Shown here one piece after another: positions 52,448 to 61,618 of a DNA stretch of 64,000 nucleotides. A program made the position numbers and the translations under genes. The notes beneath the pieces were generated by a model. The model was not told where the DNA came from and ran no database searches. It worked only from the letters and a program-made list of their open reading frames with translations. Origin of the DNA: Streptacidiphilus jeojiense (GTDB lineage Bacteria; Actinomycetota; Actinomycetes; Streptomycetales; Streptomycetaceae); NCBI RefSeq assembly GCF_000719095.1, contig NZ_JOEH01000034.1:1-64000 (forward strand), read 5' to 3'. Each line of letters starts with the position of its first letter. Position 1 is the stretch's first letter.

Positions 52448-53623
52448 TTACGGCAGGTTCCGTGCCATCACGATGCGCTGGACCTGGTTGGTGCCCTCGT
52501 AGATCTGGGTGATCTTGGCGTCGCGCATCATCCGCTCCAGCGGATAGTCCCGGGTGTAGCCGTAGCCGCCCAGCAGCTGTACCGCGTCGGTGGTGATCTC
52601 CATCGCCGCGTCCGAGGCGAAGCACTTCGCCGCGGCGCCGAAGAAGGTCAGGTCCCCGTCGCCGCGCTGGGAGCGGGCCGCGGCCGCGTAGGTGAGCTGG
52701 CGGGCCGCCTCCAGCTTCATGGCCATGTCGGCGAGCATGAACTGGATGCCCTGGAACTCGGCGATCGCCTTGCCGAACTGCTTGCGCTCCTTGACGTAGC
52801 CGGCCGCGTAGTCCAGCGCGCCCTGGGCGATCCCCAGCGCCTGCGCCGCGATGGTGATCCGGGTGTGGTCCAGGGTCTTCATCGCGGTGGCGAAGCCGGT
52901 GCCCTCGGCGCCGATGATGCGGTCGGCCGGGATCCGGACGTTGTCCAGGTAGACCTCGCGGGTCGGCGAGCCCTTGATGCCCAGCTTCTTCTCCGGCGCG
53001 CCGAAGGACACCCCCTCGTCGCCCTTCTCCACCACGAACGCGGAGATGCCCTTGGAGCGCTTCTCGGGGTCGGTGACCGCCATCACCGTGTAGAACTCGG
53101 AGACCCCGGCGTTGGTGATCCACCGCTTGACCCCGTTGAGCACCCAGAAGTCGCCGTCGCGCACCGCGCGGGTCTTCATCCCGGCCGCGTCGGAGCCCGC
53201 GTCCGGCTCGGACAGGCAGTAGGAGAACATGCCCTGCCCGGCCGCCAGCGGGGCCAGGTACTTCTGCTTCAGCGCCTCGTCGCCGGAGAGGATCACCGGC
53301 AGCGAGCCCAGCTTGTTGACGGCCGGGATCAGCGAGGACGAGGCACAGACCCGGGCCACCTCCTCGATCACGATGACCGTCGCCAGCGCGTCGGCGCCGG
53401 CGCCGCCGTACTCCTCGGGGACGTGCACCGCGTGCAGGTCGTTGGCGGTGAGCGCGTCCAGCGCCTCCTGCGGGAAGCGGGCCTGCTCGTCCACCTCCGC
53501 GGCGAACGGGGCGATCTTGGACTCGGCGAGCGAACGCACCGCGTCCCGGAGCATCTCGTGCTCCTCGGACACCCGGAACAGGTCGAAGTCCGCGGACCCG
53601 TTGGACGAACCATTGGACGCCAT
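52448..53623 (-). CDS. acyl-CoA dehydrogenase (FadE25-like)
   Basis: 391 aa flavoprotein for the first oxidation of acyl-CoA beta-oxidation. FAD/substrate motif YCLSEPDAGSDAAGMKTRA, W167-region WITNAG, FGKAIAEFQGIQFMLADM, QLLGGYGYTRDYPLERMMRDAKI, and catalytic Glu in IYEGTNQVQR. Mycobacterial FadE25 sits at the equivalent locus near purE. ATG 53623 with GAGG upstream; GTG 53632 is possible. A candidate TetR-type operator lies at 53638-53657. Confidence 0.94.
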   Translation of the reverse strand: MASNGSSNGSADFDLFRVSEEHEMLRDAVRSLAESKIAPFAAEVDEQARFPQEALDALTANDLHAVHVPEEYGGAGADALATVIVIEEVARVCASSSLIPAVNKLGSLPVILSGDEALKQKYLAPLAAGQGMFSYCLSEPDAGSDAAGMKTRAVRDGDFWVLNGVKRWITNAGVSEFYTVMAVTDPEKRSKGISAFVVEKGDEGVSFGAPEKKLGIKGSPTREVYLDNVRIPADRIIGAEGTGFATAMKTLDHTRITIAAQALGIAQGALDYAAGYVKERKQFGKAIAEFQGIQFMLADMAMKLEAARQLTYAAAARSQRGDGDLTFFGAAAKCFASDAAMEITTDAVQLLGGYGYTRDYPLERMMRDAKITQIYEGTNQVQRIVMARNLP

Positions 53624-53637
53624 GCGCCTCACCCCAA

Positions 53638-53657
53638 GTTATCTACCGTTAAGTAAC
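53638..53657. promoter_or_regulatory. candidate operator at acyl-CoA dehydrogenase promoter
   Basis: GTTATCTACCGTTAAGTAAC is an imperfect palindrome (outer GTTA/TAAC, inner TA-C-G-TA matches). AT-rich amid GC-rich DNA and 15 bp before the ATG, it fits a TetR-family (fatty-acid) repressor site. Confidence 0.5.
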
Positions 53658-53736
53658 ATCTGCTCACTCCAGATTCTAGAGCTTCCGGCGTTCAGTGCGT
53701 TGCGTGACCTCCGCAACAGCGTTCAGACTTCGCGGG

Positions 53737-53742
53737 TAGTAT
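53737..53742 (+). promoter_or_regulatory. candidate -10 element of ugd
   Basis: TAGTAT, 59 nt before the ugd start; CAACAG 17 nt upstream is a weak -35. Confidence 0.4.
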
Positions 53743-53800
53743 CCGCAGGCCCGTCTTACTTGCTCCACACAATCCATCCGGCGGAAGGACGTTCAGCGCC

Positions 53801-55132
53801 GTGAAGATCACCGTCATCGGGACCGGCTACCTGGGGACCACCCACGCAGCCTGCATGGCAGAGCTCGGCTTCGAGGTCCTGGGGCTCGACATCCTTCCCG
53901 AACGGGTGGCCGCGCTCGCCTCCGGGAACGTCCCGATGTACGAGCCGGGCCTGGAGGAGCTGCTGCGCAAGCATCTGCACGGGCTGGAGGGCTCCACCGG
54001 GCGCCTGCGCTTCACGACCTCCTGGGAGGAGGTCGGCGACTTCGGCGACGTCCACTTCATCTGCACCAACACCCCGCAGCGGCGCGGCGAGTTCGCCTGC
54101 GACATGAGCTACGTCGAGTCCGCCTTCGACCTGCTGGCTCCGCACCTGAAGCGGCCGACCCTGGTGGTCGGGAAGTCCACCGTCCCGGTCGGCAGCGCGG
54201 ACCGGCTCTCCCGCCGGCTGGCCGAGGCCGCCCCGGCCGGCGCCGCCGCCGAGGTCGCCTGGAACCCCGAGTTCCTGCGCGAGGGCTTCGCCGTCGACGA
54301 CACGCTGAACCCGGACCGGCTGGTCATCGGCGTCCGCAGCGCCGAGGCCGAGGCCACGCTGCGCGAGCTCTACGCTCCGCTGATCGACAAGGGCACCCCG
54401 CTGGTCGTCACCGACTTCCCCACCGCCGAGCTGGTGAAGACCGCCGCCAACTCCTTCCTGGCCACCAAGATCTCCTTCATCAACGCCATGGCCGAGGTCT
54501 GCGAGGCCTCCGGCGCCGACGTGGTGCAGCTGTCCGGGGCTCTTGCCCACGACACCCGGATCGGCGGCCGGTTCCTCAACGCCGGCCTGGGCTTCGGCGG
54601 CGGCTGCCTGCCCAAGGACATCCGCGCCTTCATGGCCAGGGCCGGGGAGCTGGGCGCCGACCAGGCGCTGACCTTCCTGCGCGAGGTCGACTCCATCAAC
54701 ATGCGGCGCCGCTCCCGGATGGTCGAGCTGGCCCGCGAGCAGTGCGGCGGCGCGCTGCTCGGTCGCCGGATCGCGGTCCTCGGCGCGGCCTTCAAGCCCG
54801 ACTCCGACGACGTGCGCGACTCCCCCGCGCTCAACGTGGCCGGACAGCTCCAGCTGCAGGGCGCGCAGGTCACCGTCTACGACCCCAAGGCCATGGACAA
54901 CGCGCGGAAGATGTTCCCCGCGCTGAACTACGCCGAGTCGGTGCTGGAGGCCGTCACCGGCGCCCATGTGGTGCTGCACCTCACCGAGTGGCAGGAGTTC
55001 CGCTCCATGGACCCGGACGAGCTCGCCGAGGTCGTCGCCGAACCGCGGATCCTGGACGGCCGCAACGTGCTCGACCCGCAGCGGTGGCGCGACGCCGGCT
55101 GGACCTACCGCGCCCTGGGCCGCCCCAGCTGA
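53801..55132 (+). CDS. UDP-glucose/GDP-mannose 6-dehydrogenase family (UDP-glucose dehydrogenase)
   Basis: 443-aa NAD-dependent enzyme oxidising a nucleotide sugar to its uronate. NAD motif VIGTGYLGTTHA, TNTPQRR, KSTVPVGSADRL, EFLREGFAVDDTLNPDRLVIG, KTAANSFLATKISFINAMAE, catalytic Cys in GLGFGGGCLPKDIRA, and FKPDSDDVRDSPAL. Substrate most likely UDP-glucose. GTG start with GGAAGGAC 12 nt upstream. Product could feed acidic wall glycans handled by the LCP cluster. Confidence 0.93.
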   Translation: MKITVIGTGYLGTTHAACMAELGFEVLGLDILPERVAALASGNVPMYEPGLEELLRKHLHGLEGSTGRLRFTTSWEEVGDFGDVHFICTNTPQRRGEFACDMSYVESAFDLLAPHLKRPTLVVGKSTVPVGSADRLSRRLAEAAPAGAAAEVAWNPEFLREGFAVDDTLNPDRLVIGVRSAEAEATLRELYAPLIDKGTPLVVTDFPTAELVKTAANSFLATKISFINAMAEVCEASGADVVQLSGALAHDTRIGGRFLNAGLGFGGGCLPKDIRAFMARAGELGADQALTFLREVDSINMRRRSRMVELAREQCGGALLGRRIAVLGAAFKPDSDDVRDSPALNVAGQLQLQGAQVTVYDPKAMDNARKMFPALNYAESVLEAVTGAHVVLHLTEWQEFRSMDPDELAEVVAEPRILDGRNVLDPQRWRDAGWTYRALGRPS

Positions 55133-55175
55133 ACCCCGGCCCAGCTCAAACCGCGCCAGGAATGCACCCGCCGGT

Positions 55176-55211
55176 CCGCCGGTTCTCCCGAGTGACCGGG
55201 AGAACCGGCGG
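55176..55211 (+). terminator. ugd terminator
   Basis: A 15-bp perfect stem CCGCCGGTTCTCCCG / CGGGAGAACCGGCGG with a 6-nt loop, 44 bp after the ugd stop. Confidence 0.85.
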
Positions 55212-55242
55212 GACCGAGGGCCTACGGCCAGGGAGCACACCG

Positions 55243-55659
55243 ATGAGCAGCTACGGCGACGACGCCACCGTCCGCGCGATCCTGGAGGGCACCGGGGACA
55301 CCTGGGCGGTGGTCGGGCTCTCCAACAACACCGCACGCGCCGCCTACGGGGTGGCCAGGGTGCTGCAGCGCTTCGGCAAGCGGGTGGTGCCGGTGCACCC
55401 GTCGGCCGAGACGGTGCACGGCGAGCAGGGCTACCCCTCGCTCTCCGCCGTGCCCTTCCCGGTGGACGTGGTGGACGTCTTCGTCAACAGCAGCCTGGCC
55501 GGAGCCGTCGCCGACGAGGCGGTGGCCATCGGCGCCAAGGCGGTCTGGTTCCAGCTAGACGTCATCGACGAGGACGCCTACCGACGCACCCGCGACGCAG
55601 GCCTGACCATGGTGATGAACCGCTGCCCGGCGATCGAGATCCCCCGCCTGTCCCGCTGA
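55243..55659 (+). CDS. CoA-binding domain protein
   Basis: 138-aa Rossmann-fold protein of the YccU/CoA_binding_2 group: WAVVGLSNNTARAAYGVARVLQ, VVPVHPSAETVHGEQGYPSLSAVP, VDVVDVFVNSSLAGAV, KAVWFQLDVIDEDAYRRTRDAGLTMVMNRCPAIE. Cytosolic; may bind CoA or a nucleotide. AGGGAG 8 nt before the ATG, behind the ugd terminator. Confidence 0.9.
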   Translation: MSSYGDDATVRAILEGTGDTWAVVGLSNNTARAAYGVARVLQRFGKRVVPVHPSAETVHGEQGYPSLSAVPFPVDVVDVFVNSSLAGAVADEAVAIGAKAVWFQLDVIDEDAYRRTRDAGLTMVMNRCPAIEIPRLSR

Positions 55660-55667
55660 AGCACGGG

Positions 55668-56231
55668 TCAGCGATGCCGCTTGGGCGGGTACAGCACCAG
55701 CTCGGAGGTGTCGACCGTCCAGTCGCCCACGGAGATCACATCGCCGAAGGTGTACGGCCGCGACTCGCGGTAGGTCTTGCCGTCGCTGTCCCAGTAGTAG
55801 AGGCAGGATCCGTTGCGGGGATCAACGATGAGGTAGCGGGGGACGCCCATCAGCGGGTAGTCCCGGACCTTGTCGATGTAGTCGTTCTCCGGATTGGAGG
55901 GAGAGACGATCTCCACCGCGAGATGGACAGCGGTGGCGTCGACGGCCTCGGACGTGACTGCGGCGTCCTCGTCCACAACGGCGACATCGGGACGGCGCAT
56001 CTTCGCCGCAAGCGGATGTTCGATGTCGAATCCCCCCGCGAAGAGGCCTTCCGGCAGCTGCCGGGTGAGCTGGTTGGCAATACGCATCGCGTCCAGGTCA
56101 TGAGCCCCTGACGGACTTATCATCATGACGATCTTGCCGTCGCTGATCTCGATGTGCGGACCGAACGGCGCCGGCGGCTCGAAGTGCTCAGCAAACTCAC
56201 GCAAGTGCTGATAAATCGACTGCTCCGTCAT
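55668..56231 (-). CDS. Uma2/DUF820 putative PD-(D/E)XK endonuclease
   Basis: 187 aa. Nuclease-fold signatures RRPDVAVVDEDA and HLAVEIVSPSNPENDYIDKVRDYPLMGVPRYLIVDP (the E and K of the catalytic set). Such genes are common and mobile in actinomycetes and cyanobacteria; the role is unknown. ATG with TATCGT 6 nt upstream (leaderless-like). Converges on the CoA-binding gene. Confidence 0.88.
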   Translation of the reverse strand: MTEQSIYQHLREFAEHFEPPAPFGPHIEISDGKIVMMISPSGAHDLDAMRIANQLTRQLPEGLFAGGFDIEHPLAAKMRRPDVAVVDEDAAVTSEAVDATAVHLAVEIVSPSNPENDYIDKVRDYPLMGVPRYLIVDPRNGSCLYYWDSDGKTYRESRPYTFGDVISVGDWTVDTSELVLYPPKRHR

Positions 56232-56396
56232 GGCTCCACGATAGCGGGCCGGACCCAGAGCCTGCGAAGCCAAGGCTCCACGGTCATCCACGCAGCAGCG
56301 AGGCGAGTGCGGCTGGTGTTACGCACGCGCCCTCGGCGACAAGCCGAGCGGCAAGGGCAGAGCGTGCGCTGCTGTCGGAGCCCCTCTCGCCCGTCT

Positions 56397-56415
56397 TGTC
56401 CCCGGAACGGGGACA
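56397..56415. repeat. hairpin before the ABC export genes
   Basis: TGTCCCCG-GAA-CGGGGACA, an 8-bp perfect inverted repeat ending 20 bp before the -10-like TACGCT. Confidence 0.5.
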
Positions 56416-56447
56416 CATTCGGTCCGGGGGGATCTACGCTGTGCCGC

Positions 56448-57272
56448 ATGCGACTCGACCGCATCGCCGTCCGCTACGGCCGCCGTGAGCCCTGGGTGCT
56501 GCGGGACGTCAGCCTGGAGCTGGACCAGGGGCAGTTGGTCCGGGCGGCCGGTGGCAACGGGGGCGGTAAGTCGACGTTGCTGCGGCTGGTCGCCGGGGCG
56601 TGCGAGCCCGACCGGGGCGCCGTACGGGAACGGCCCGCCCGCCGGGCGTACGTGCCGGAGCGGTTCCCGGCCGCGCTCCCTTTCACCGCCCATGACTACC
56701 TGTGCCATCTGGGCCGGGTGCACGGTCTGCACGGTGCCGAGCCCGCCCGGCGGGCCACGGCGATGCTGGAGCGGCTCGGGGCCGCGGCCTTCGCGGGCAC
56801 CCCGCTCGCCGAACTGTCCAAGGGGACCTGCCAGAAGGTCGCCGTCGCCCAGGCCCTGGTCGGCGACCCGGAGCTGCTGGTCCTGGACGAGGCCTGGACC
56901 GGGCTCGACCAGGACGCCAGGGCCACCCTGGACGCGGCCGTCGCCGAGCGGGTCGAGCAGGGCTGCACCGTGCTCTTCGTCGACCACGACCCGACCCGGC
57001 TGGCGGGGCTGCCGGCGCTGCACTGGCAGGTCGGGGACGGCTCGGTGACGACCGACGGCTCCGGTCCGGGCAGTCCGAACGTGGTGATCACCGTGACCGG
57101 TCGGCCCGGCGGCGCCAAGGGCCTGGCTGAGCTGGTCGGGGTCAGCACGGTCGGCGAACCGTCCCCGGACACGGTCCGGCTGACCGCCGACGCCCGGCAC
57201 AGCGACGAGGTCCTGCGGGCCCTGCTCGCCGAGCCAGTGGTCCACATCGCCCGGGTGGAGGCCGGCCGGTGA
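56448..57272 (+). CDS. ABC transporter ATP-binding protein
   Basis: 274 aa. Walker A GGNGGGKST, degenerate signature ELSKGTCQKVA instead of LSGGQ, Walker B LLVLDEAWTGLD, H-loop FVDHD. A C-terminal 60-residue extension (VVITVTGRPGGAKGLAELVGVSTVGE) is DUF4162-like, as in exporters. TACGCT 7 nt before the ATG suggests a leaderless transcript. Pairs with the next gene by GTGA overlap. Confidence 0.9.
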   Translation: MRLDRIAVRYGRREPWVLRDVSLELDQGQLVRAAGGNGGGKSTLLRLVAGACEPDRGAVRERPARRAYVPERFPAALPFTAHDYLCHLGRVHGLHGAEPARRATAMLERLGAAAFAGTPLAELSKGTCQKVAVAQALVGDPELLVLDEAWTGLDQDARATLDAAVAERVEQGCTVLFVDHDPTRLAGLPALHWQVGDGSVTTDGSGPGSPNVVITVTGRPGGAKGLAELVGVSTVGEPSPDTVRLTADARHSDEVLRALLAEPVVHIARVEAGR

Positions 57273-57934
57273 GCGATCTGATCCGCTATCAACTCGCGTT
57301 GCTGCTGCGCTCGCAGCGGTGGCTGCCGCCGGCGCTGTTCTTCGCGGTGCTGATCGTCGCCGGGGTCTTCGGCGGCCAGCAGTACGGGGACTCGCTGGGC
57401 TGGTGCGCCGGAATGCTGGTGCCCGGAGCGGGCTGGCTCACCCGTACCGTCCTGACCGGGGAGCCGGCCGCGGCCCGCGCCTGCGTGTCCGCTGCCGCGG
57501 GTCCACGGCGGGTGCAGGGTGCTGCGCTGGGCGTCGCGCTGGGGCTGGGCGCGGTGCTGGCGGCGGTCGCCGGGGCGTTCGAGTGGACCATGAGCAGCCC
57601 GCCACCGGGAGGCGCCCCGGTGGCGCTCGCCGCCACTGCCCGCGACGGCGCCGCCGCGATCGTCGTGGGGCTGCTGGTGGGGGTGGCGCTGGGCGCCCTC
57701 TGCGCACCGCCGCTGGTGCGGCGGCCCGCGACCAGCGTGCTCACGCTGGCGGCGGCGTCGGTGGTGCTGCTGGTGGCGCCGTGGTCACCGGTGAACGCGG
57801 CGATTCGTGACGCGGCGTCACCCGGTCCGACGGCCTTCCCGTGGTGGCCGGTGCTGACGGCTCTGCTCCTGGTGGCCGTCTGTGGGGGTGTCGTGGTGCG
57901 GTCAGCTGCGCGCTATAGGCAGGCACTTGGTTGA
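57269..57934 (+). CDS. ABC transporter membrane subunit
   Basis: 221 aa with about six hydrophobic helices and no clear family match. ABC-2-like by size, position and overlap with the ATPase gene. Substrate unknown; an exporter of a small molecule or peptide is plausible. Confidence 0.75.
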   Translation: MSDLIRYQLALLLRSQRWLPPALFFAVLIVAGVFGGQQYGDSLGWCAGMLVPGAGWLTRTVLTGEPAAARACVSAAAGPRRVQGAALGVALGLGAVLAAVAGAFEWTMSSPPPGGAPVALAATARDGAAAIVVGLLVGVALGALCAPPLVRRPATSVLTLAAASVVLLVAPWSPVNAAIRDAASPGPTAFPWWPVLTALLLVAVCGGVVVRSAARYRQALG

Positions 57935-58010
57935 GCGCGCAGTTCCCCGCGCCCCTAGCAAGTGCAACTGGCTCAGTTGCAAACGTGTAGGGGCGCGGGG
58001 AACTGCGCGG
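57935..58010. repeat. nested GC-rich palindrome, copy 3 (convergent gap)
   Basis: GCGCGCAGTTCCCCGCGCCCC and its complement enclose CAACTGGCTCAGTTG. Between the convergent ABC and amidohydrolase genes. Confidence 0.9.
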
Positions 58011-58021
58011 CCAGCCATGCA

Positions 58022-59662
58022 CTATCCGCACCAGACCCGCTCACCTGATACGAACGTCTGCTCGACCTTCGCCGCCCCGATCTCCTCGGCCGGTCCCGCG
58101 AAGGGGTCCCGGTCCAGTACGACCAGGTCGGCCACGGCGCCGACGCGGATGGTCCCGCTGTCGTCCAGGTGGTTCACGTACGCCGATCCGGCGGTGTACG
58201 CGGCGAGCGCCGTGCCGAGGTCCAGCCGCTGGTCCGGCAGGAAGACCCGGGCGTCGTCGTCGCCGTACCCCCTGCGGTTGACCGCGGTGTGGATGCCCTC
58301 GATCGGGTCCGGGCTGCTGACCGGCCAGTCGCTGCCGGCGGCCAGCGTCGCTCCGGCGCGCAGCAGGTCCGCGAACGGGTACTGCCACTGCGCCGAGTCC
58401 CCGCCGAGGAAGGGGATGGTGAGCTCGTCCATCTGCGGCTCGTGCGCCGCCCACAGCGGCTGCAGGTTGGCGACCGCGCCCAGCGCGCGGAAGCGCGGGA
58501 CGTCGTCCGGGTGCACCACCTGGAGGTGGGCCAGGTGGTGCCGGGTGTCGCGGAATCCATTGGCCCTGCGGGCCGCCTCGACCGCGTCCAGCGCCTCGCG
58601 CACGGCACGGTCGCCGAGGGCGTGGAAGTGCACCTGGAAGTCGAGGGCGTCCAGCTCGGTGACGTAGTCCCGCAGCGCGTCCGGGTCGACGAAGCTGAGG
58701 CCGCTGTTGGCGGTCGGACAGCCGCAGCCGTCCAGGTAGGGGTTGGTCATCGCGGCGGTGTGGTTCTCGGCGATGCCGTCCTGCATGATCTTGACGGAGT
58801 CCGCCCGCAACCGGCCCACCCGCAGCCGCCGGCGCCGCTCGACCAGCTCCGGGATCTGCTCGGCGCCGCGCGAACGGTCCCACCACAGCGCGCCGTTGAC
58901 CCGTGCGGTGAGCCGGCCCTCGGACGCCGCGACCAGGTAGGCCTCGGCGGGGTCGGGCTGGCCGTTGAAGACGCCGAGGAGGGCGTCCTGCCAGGCGGTG
59001 ATGCCCAGCGAGTGCAGCAACTGCTGCGCCCGCAGCAGCCCGGCGACCCGGTCGGCGAGGGTGGTCGGCGGGACGAGGCGGGCGACAAGGCCGGTCGCAC
59101 CCTCCTGCAGGGCGCCGCTGGGGGTCCCGTCGGCCTCGCGTTCTATCCGGCCGTCGGACGGGTCCGCCGTGGCGGCGTCGAGTCCGGCCAGTTCCAGGGC
59201 GCGGGTGTTGGCCCAGGCCCCGTGGTGGTCCCGGTTCAGCAGGTAGACCGGGCGGTCGGGGACCAGGGCGTCCAGGAACTGCCGGGTGGGGGTGCCGCCG
59301 GGGAAGCTCTCCATGGACCAGCCGCCGCCGGTGATCCACTCCCGCTCGGGGTGGGCCTCGGCGTAGGCGCGGATGCGGCGGCGGTACTCGTCCGGGTCGG
59401 TGGTGCCGGTGAGGTCGCACTCCCCCAGCTCCACACCGCCGTAGACGGCATGGACGTGCGCGTCCTGGAAGCCGGGCAGCAGCAGCCGTCCGGCCAGGTC
59501 GACGACCTCCGTCTTCGGCCCGATCAGCTCGCGGACCTCGTCCTGACCGACGGCGGTGATCAGGCCTGCGGTCACGGCGACGGAGCGGGCGCGGCTGCGG
59601 GCACCGTCGACGGTGAGGACGGGGCCGCCGGTGAGGACCAGGTCGGCGTGGGGGGTGGGCAT
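58022..59662 (-). CDS. YtcJ-like amidohydrolase
   Basis: 546-aa metal-dependent hydrolase of amidohydrolase superfamily subtype III. Metal motif GFQDAHVHAV, NRDHHGAWANTRAL, VHFHALGDRAV, and GSDWPVSSPDPIEGI with the late Asp. The N- and C-terminal strands make the usual beta-sandwich (VLTVDGARSRA; GAVADLVVLDRDP). Substrate unknown; annotations in this group range widely. ATG start 59662. Confidence 0.92.
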   Translation of the reverse strand: MPTPHADLVLTGGPVLTVDGARSRARSVAVTAGLITAVGQDEVRELIGPKTEVVDLAGRLLLPGFQDAHVHAVYGGVELGECDLTGTTDPDEYRRRIRAYAEAHPEREWITGGGWSMESFPGGTPTRQFLDALVPDRPVYLLNRDHHGAWANTRALELAGLDAATADPSDGRIEREADGTPSGALQEGATGLVARLVPPTTLADRVAGLLRAQQLLHSLGITAWQDALLGVFNGQPDPAEAYLVAASEGRLTARVNGALWWDRSRGAEQIPELVERRRRLRVGRLRADSVKIMQDGIAENHTAAMTNPYLDGCGCPTANSGLSFVDPDALRDYVTELDALDFQVHFHALGDRAVREALDAVEAARRANGFRDTRHHLAHLQVVHPDDVPRFRALGAVANLQPLWAAHEPQMDELTIPFLGGDSAQWQYPFADLLRAGATLAAGSDWPVSSPDPIEGIHTAVNRRGYGDDDARVFLPDQRLDLGTALAAYTAGSAYVNHLDDSGTIRVGAVADLVVLDRDPFAGPAEEIGAAKVEQTFVSGERVWCG

Positions 59663-59721
59663 GCGATCTCCAGGGTGGTGCGCTCTACGTGGGCGTTTGG
59701 TTTGTCGCGCATGCTTTTAAC

Positions 59722-59793
59722 AAGCACAGCCCCGCGCCCCTGCACGTTTGCAACTGAGCCAGTTGCAGCCCCCAGGGGCGCGGGGCTGTGCTT
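59722..59793. repeat. nested GC-rich palindrome, variant copy 4
   Basis: Arms AAGCACAGCCCCGCGCCCCT and complement around CAACTGAGCCAGTTG, with outer GTCGCGC/GCGCGAC. Differs from copies 1-3 in the arms but keeps the core. Downstream of the dipeptidase, upstream of the amidohydrolase start. Confidence 0.9.
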
Positions 59794-59837
59794 GATGAAA
59801 AGCGTGCGCGACCGACCATGCAGGACCGCACCCGGGC

Positions 59838-61052
59838 TCAGTGGTCCAGTTGCTCGATCGTGGCGATGGATGGCGCCTCCCCGACGAGCGACCGTGCGAC
59901 CCCTTCGGCCTCGCGCAGCACCCGGACAGCGTTGCTCCAGGTCAGTTTGGACAGGTCGGCTTCCGACCAGCCCCGGCCGAGGAGTTCGGCGATCAGGTTG
60001 GGGTAGCCGGAGACGTCCTGGAGGCCGTCAGGGGTGAAGGCCGTGCCGTCGTAGTCGCCGCCGATGCCGATGTGGTCGACGCCGGCCACCTCGCGCATGT
60101 GGTCCAGATGGTCCGCCACCGTCGCCGCCGAGGCCCGCGGCGGCGGATTCGCCGCCTCGAACGCCCGCTGGACCACCATCGCCTCCGGCGTGGTCTCCAG
60201 CGCGTGGAAGCCGTGGGACTCCAGGTTGGCGTCGGCTGCCTTCGTCCAGGCGATGGCCTCGGGGAGGATGAACTTGGGTACGAAGGTGGCCATCGCCACG
60301 CCGCCGTTGACGGCGAGCTGCTCCAGCACGTCGTCCGGGATGTTGCGCGGGTGGTCGCAGATCGCGCGCGAGGAGGAGTGCGAGAAGACCAGCGGCGCGC
60401 GGGTGACCCTGAGCGCGTCCCGCATGGTGTCCGCGGAGACGTGCGAGAGGTCGACCAGCATGCCGAGCCGGTTCATCTCCCGGACGACCTCCTCGCCGAA
60501 GCGGGTGAGTCCGCCGGCGGCCGGCTCGTCGGTGGCGGAGTCCGCCCACGGCAGGTTGTCGTTGTGAGTGAGCGTCATGTACCGGACGCCCAGGGCGTGC
60601 AGGGCCCGCAGCGTGGCCAGCGAGCCGTTGATGGAGTGTCCGCCCTCGGCTCCCATCAGCGAGGCGATCCGGCCCTCCGCGCGGGCCGCCTCCATGTCGT
60701 CGGCGCTGAAGGCGAGCCGGAGCCGGTCCGGGTAGCGGGCGGCGAGCGCGCGCACGCAGTCCATCTGCTCCAGGGTGGCGCTGACGGCCCGGTCGCCGGT
60801 GAAGTCCGTCCGCACGTACACCGACCAGAACTGCGCGCCGACACCTCCGGCCGCCAGCCGGGCCAGGTCGGTGTGCAGGTGGGCGCTCTGGTCGGTGGCG
60901 ATGTCACGGGCGTCGAGGTCGTAGCCGACCTGCCGGCGCAGCGCCCAGGGCAGGTCGTTGTGCCCGTCCACGACGGGGTGCTCGGCGAGCAGCGCCCGAG
61001 CCCGGTCCAGCAGTTCGGGCGCGGGGGCGGTCCAGACCGTCGGTTCGCTCAT
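59838..61052 (-). CDS. membrane-dipeptidase-type (M19) dipeptidase
   Basis: 404 aa zinc enzyme. Zn ligands in [10 protein letters not shown] (H-x-D), Glu in [10 protein letters not shown], and His in DLSHVS and [31 protein letters not shown] and GIGGDYDG also match. No signal peptide, so cytosolic like other actinobacterial M19 members. Eight bp downstream of purE on the same strand, so co-transcribed with purK-purE. Confidence 0.94.
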   Translation of the reverse strand: MSEPTVWTAPAPELLDRARALLAEHPVVDGHNDLPWALRRQVGYDLDARDIATDQSAHLHTDLARLAAGGVGAQFWSVYVRTDFTGDRAVSATLEQMDCVRALAARYPDRLRLAFSADDMEAARAEGRIASLMGAEGGHSINGSLATLRALHALGVRYMTLTHNDNLPWADSATDEPAAGGLTRFGEEVVREMNRLGMLVDLSHVSADTMRDALRVTRAPLVFSHSSSRAICDHPRNIPDDVLEQLAVNGGVAMATFVPKFILPEAIAWTKAADANLESHGFHALETTPEAMVVQRAFEAANPPPRASAATVADHLDHMREVAGVDHIGIGGDYDGTAFTPDGLQDVSGYPNLIAELLGRGWSEADLSKLTWSNAVRVLREAEGVARSLVGEAPSIATIEQLDH

Positions 61053-61060
61053 CCGTCCGC

Positions 61061-61588
61061 TCAGCTCCCGAAGCCGAAGCTGTTGCCGCCGTTGACCTTG
61101 GCGCGCAGCTTCTTGCCCTTGTCGGTGGCCTGGCTGTTCAGCTCCTGCTGGAAGTCCCGCATCCGCTCGGCGAGTTCGGGGTCGAACGCGGCCAGCTGAC
61201 GGACCGCCAGCAGCCCGGCGTTGCGGGCCCCGCCGATCGACACCGTCGCCACCGGGACCCCGGCCGGCATCTGCACGATGGACAGCAGCGAGTCCATGCC
61301 GTCCAGGTACTTCAGCGGCACCGGGACGCCGATCACCGGCAGGGTGGTGACCGAGGCGAGCATCCCGGGCAGGTGGGCGGCGCCGCCCGCGCCCGCGATG
61401 ATCGCCTTGAGGCCGCGGCCGGCGGCCTGCTCCCCGTACTCGACCATCTCGCGGGGCATCCGGTGCGCGGACAGCACGTCGACCTCGTAGCCGACCTCGA
61501 ACTCGTCCAGGGCCTTGGCTGCGCCCTCCATCACCGGCCAGTCGGAGTCCGACCCCATGACGATGCCGACCAACGGCTGCTCAGGCAT
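61061..61588 (-). CDS. purE: N5-carboxyaminoimidazole ribonucleotide mutase
   Basis: 175-aa class I PurE in purine synthesis: [46 protein letters not shown], catalytic His in SAHR. Converts N5-CAIR to CAIR. Lies 30 bp after purK. Confidence 0.97.
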   Translation of the reverse strand: MPEQPLVGIVMGSDSDWPVMEGAAKALDEFEVGYEVDVLSAHRMPREMVEYGEQAAGRGLKAIIAGAGGAAHLPGMLASVTTLPVIGVPVPLKYLDGMDSLLSIVQMPAGVPVATVSIGGARNAGLLAVRQLAAFDPELAERMRDFQQELNSQATDKGKKLRAKVNGGNSFGFGS

Positions 61589-61618
61589 GCGTTGTCCCCT
61601 TGTCTGACTTATTCAGTC

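Noticed and set aside
55668..56231. Uma2 gene as part of a defence island
   Set aside because: Isolated between housekeeping genes with no other nuclease or restriction gene nearby.
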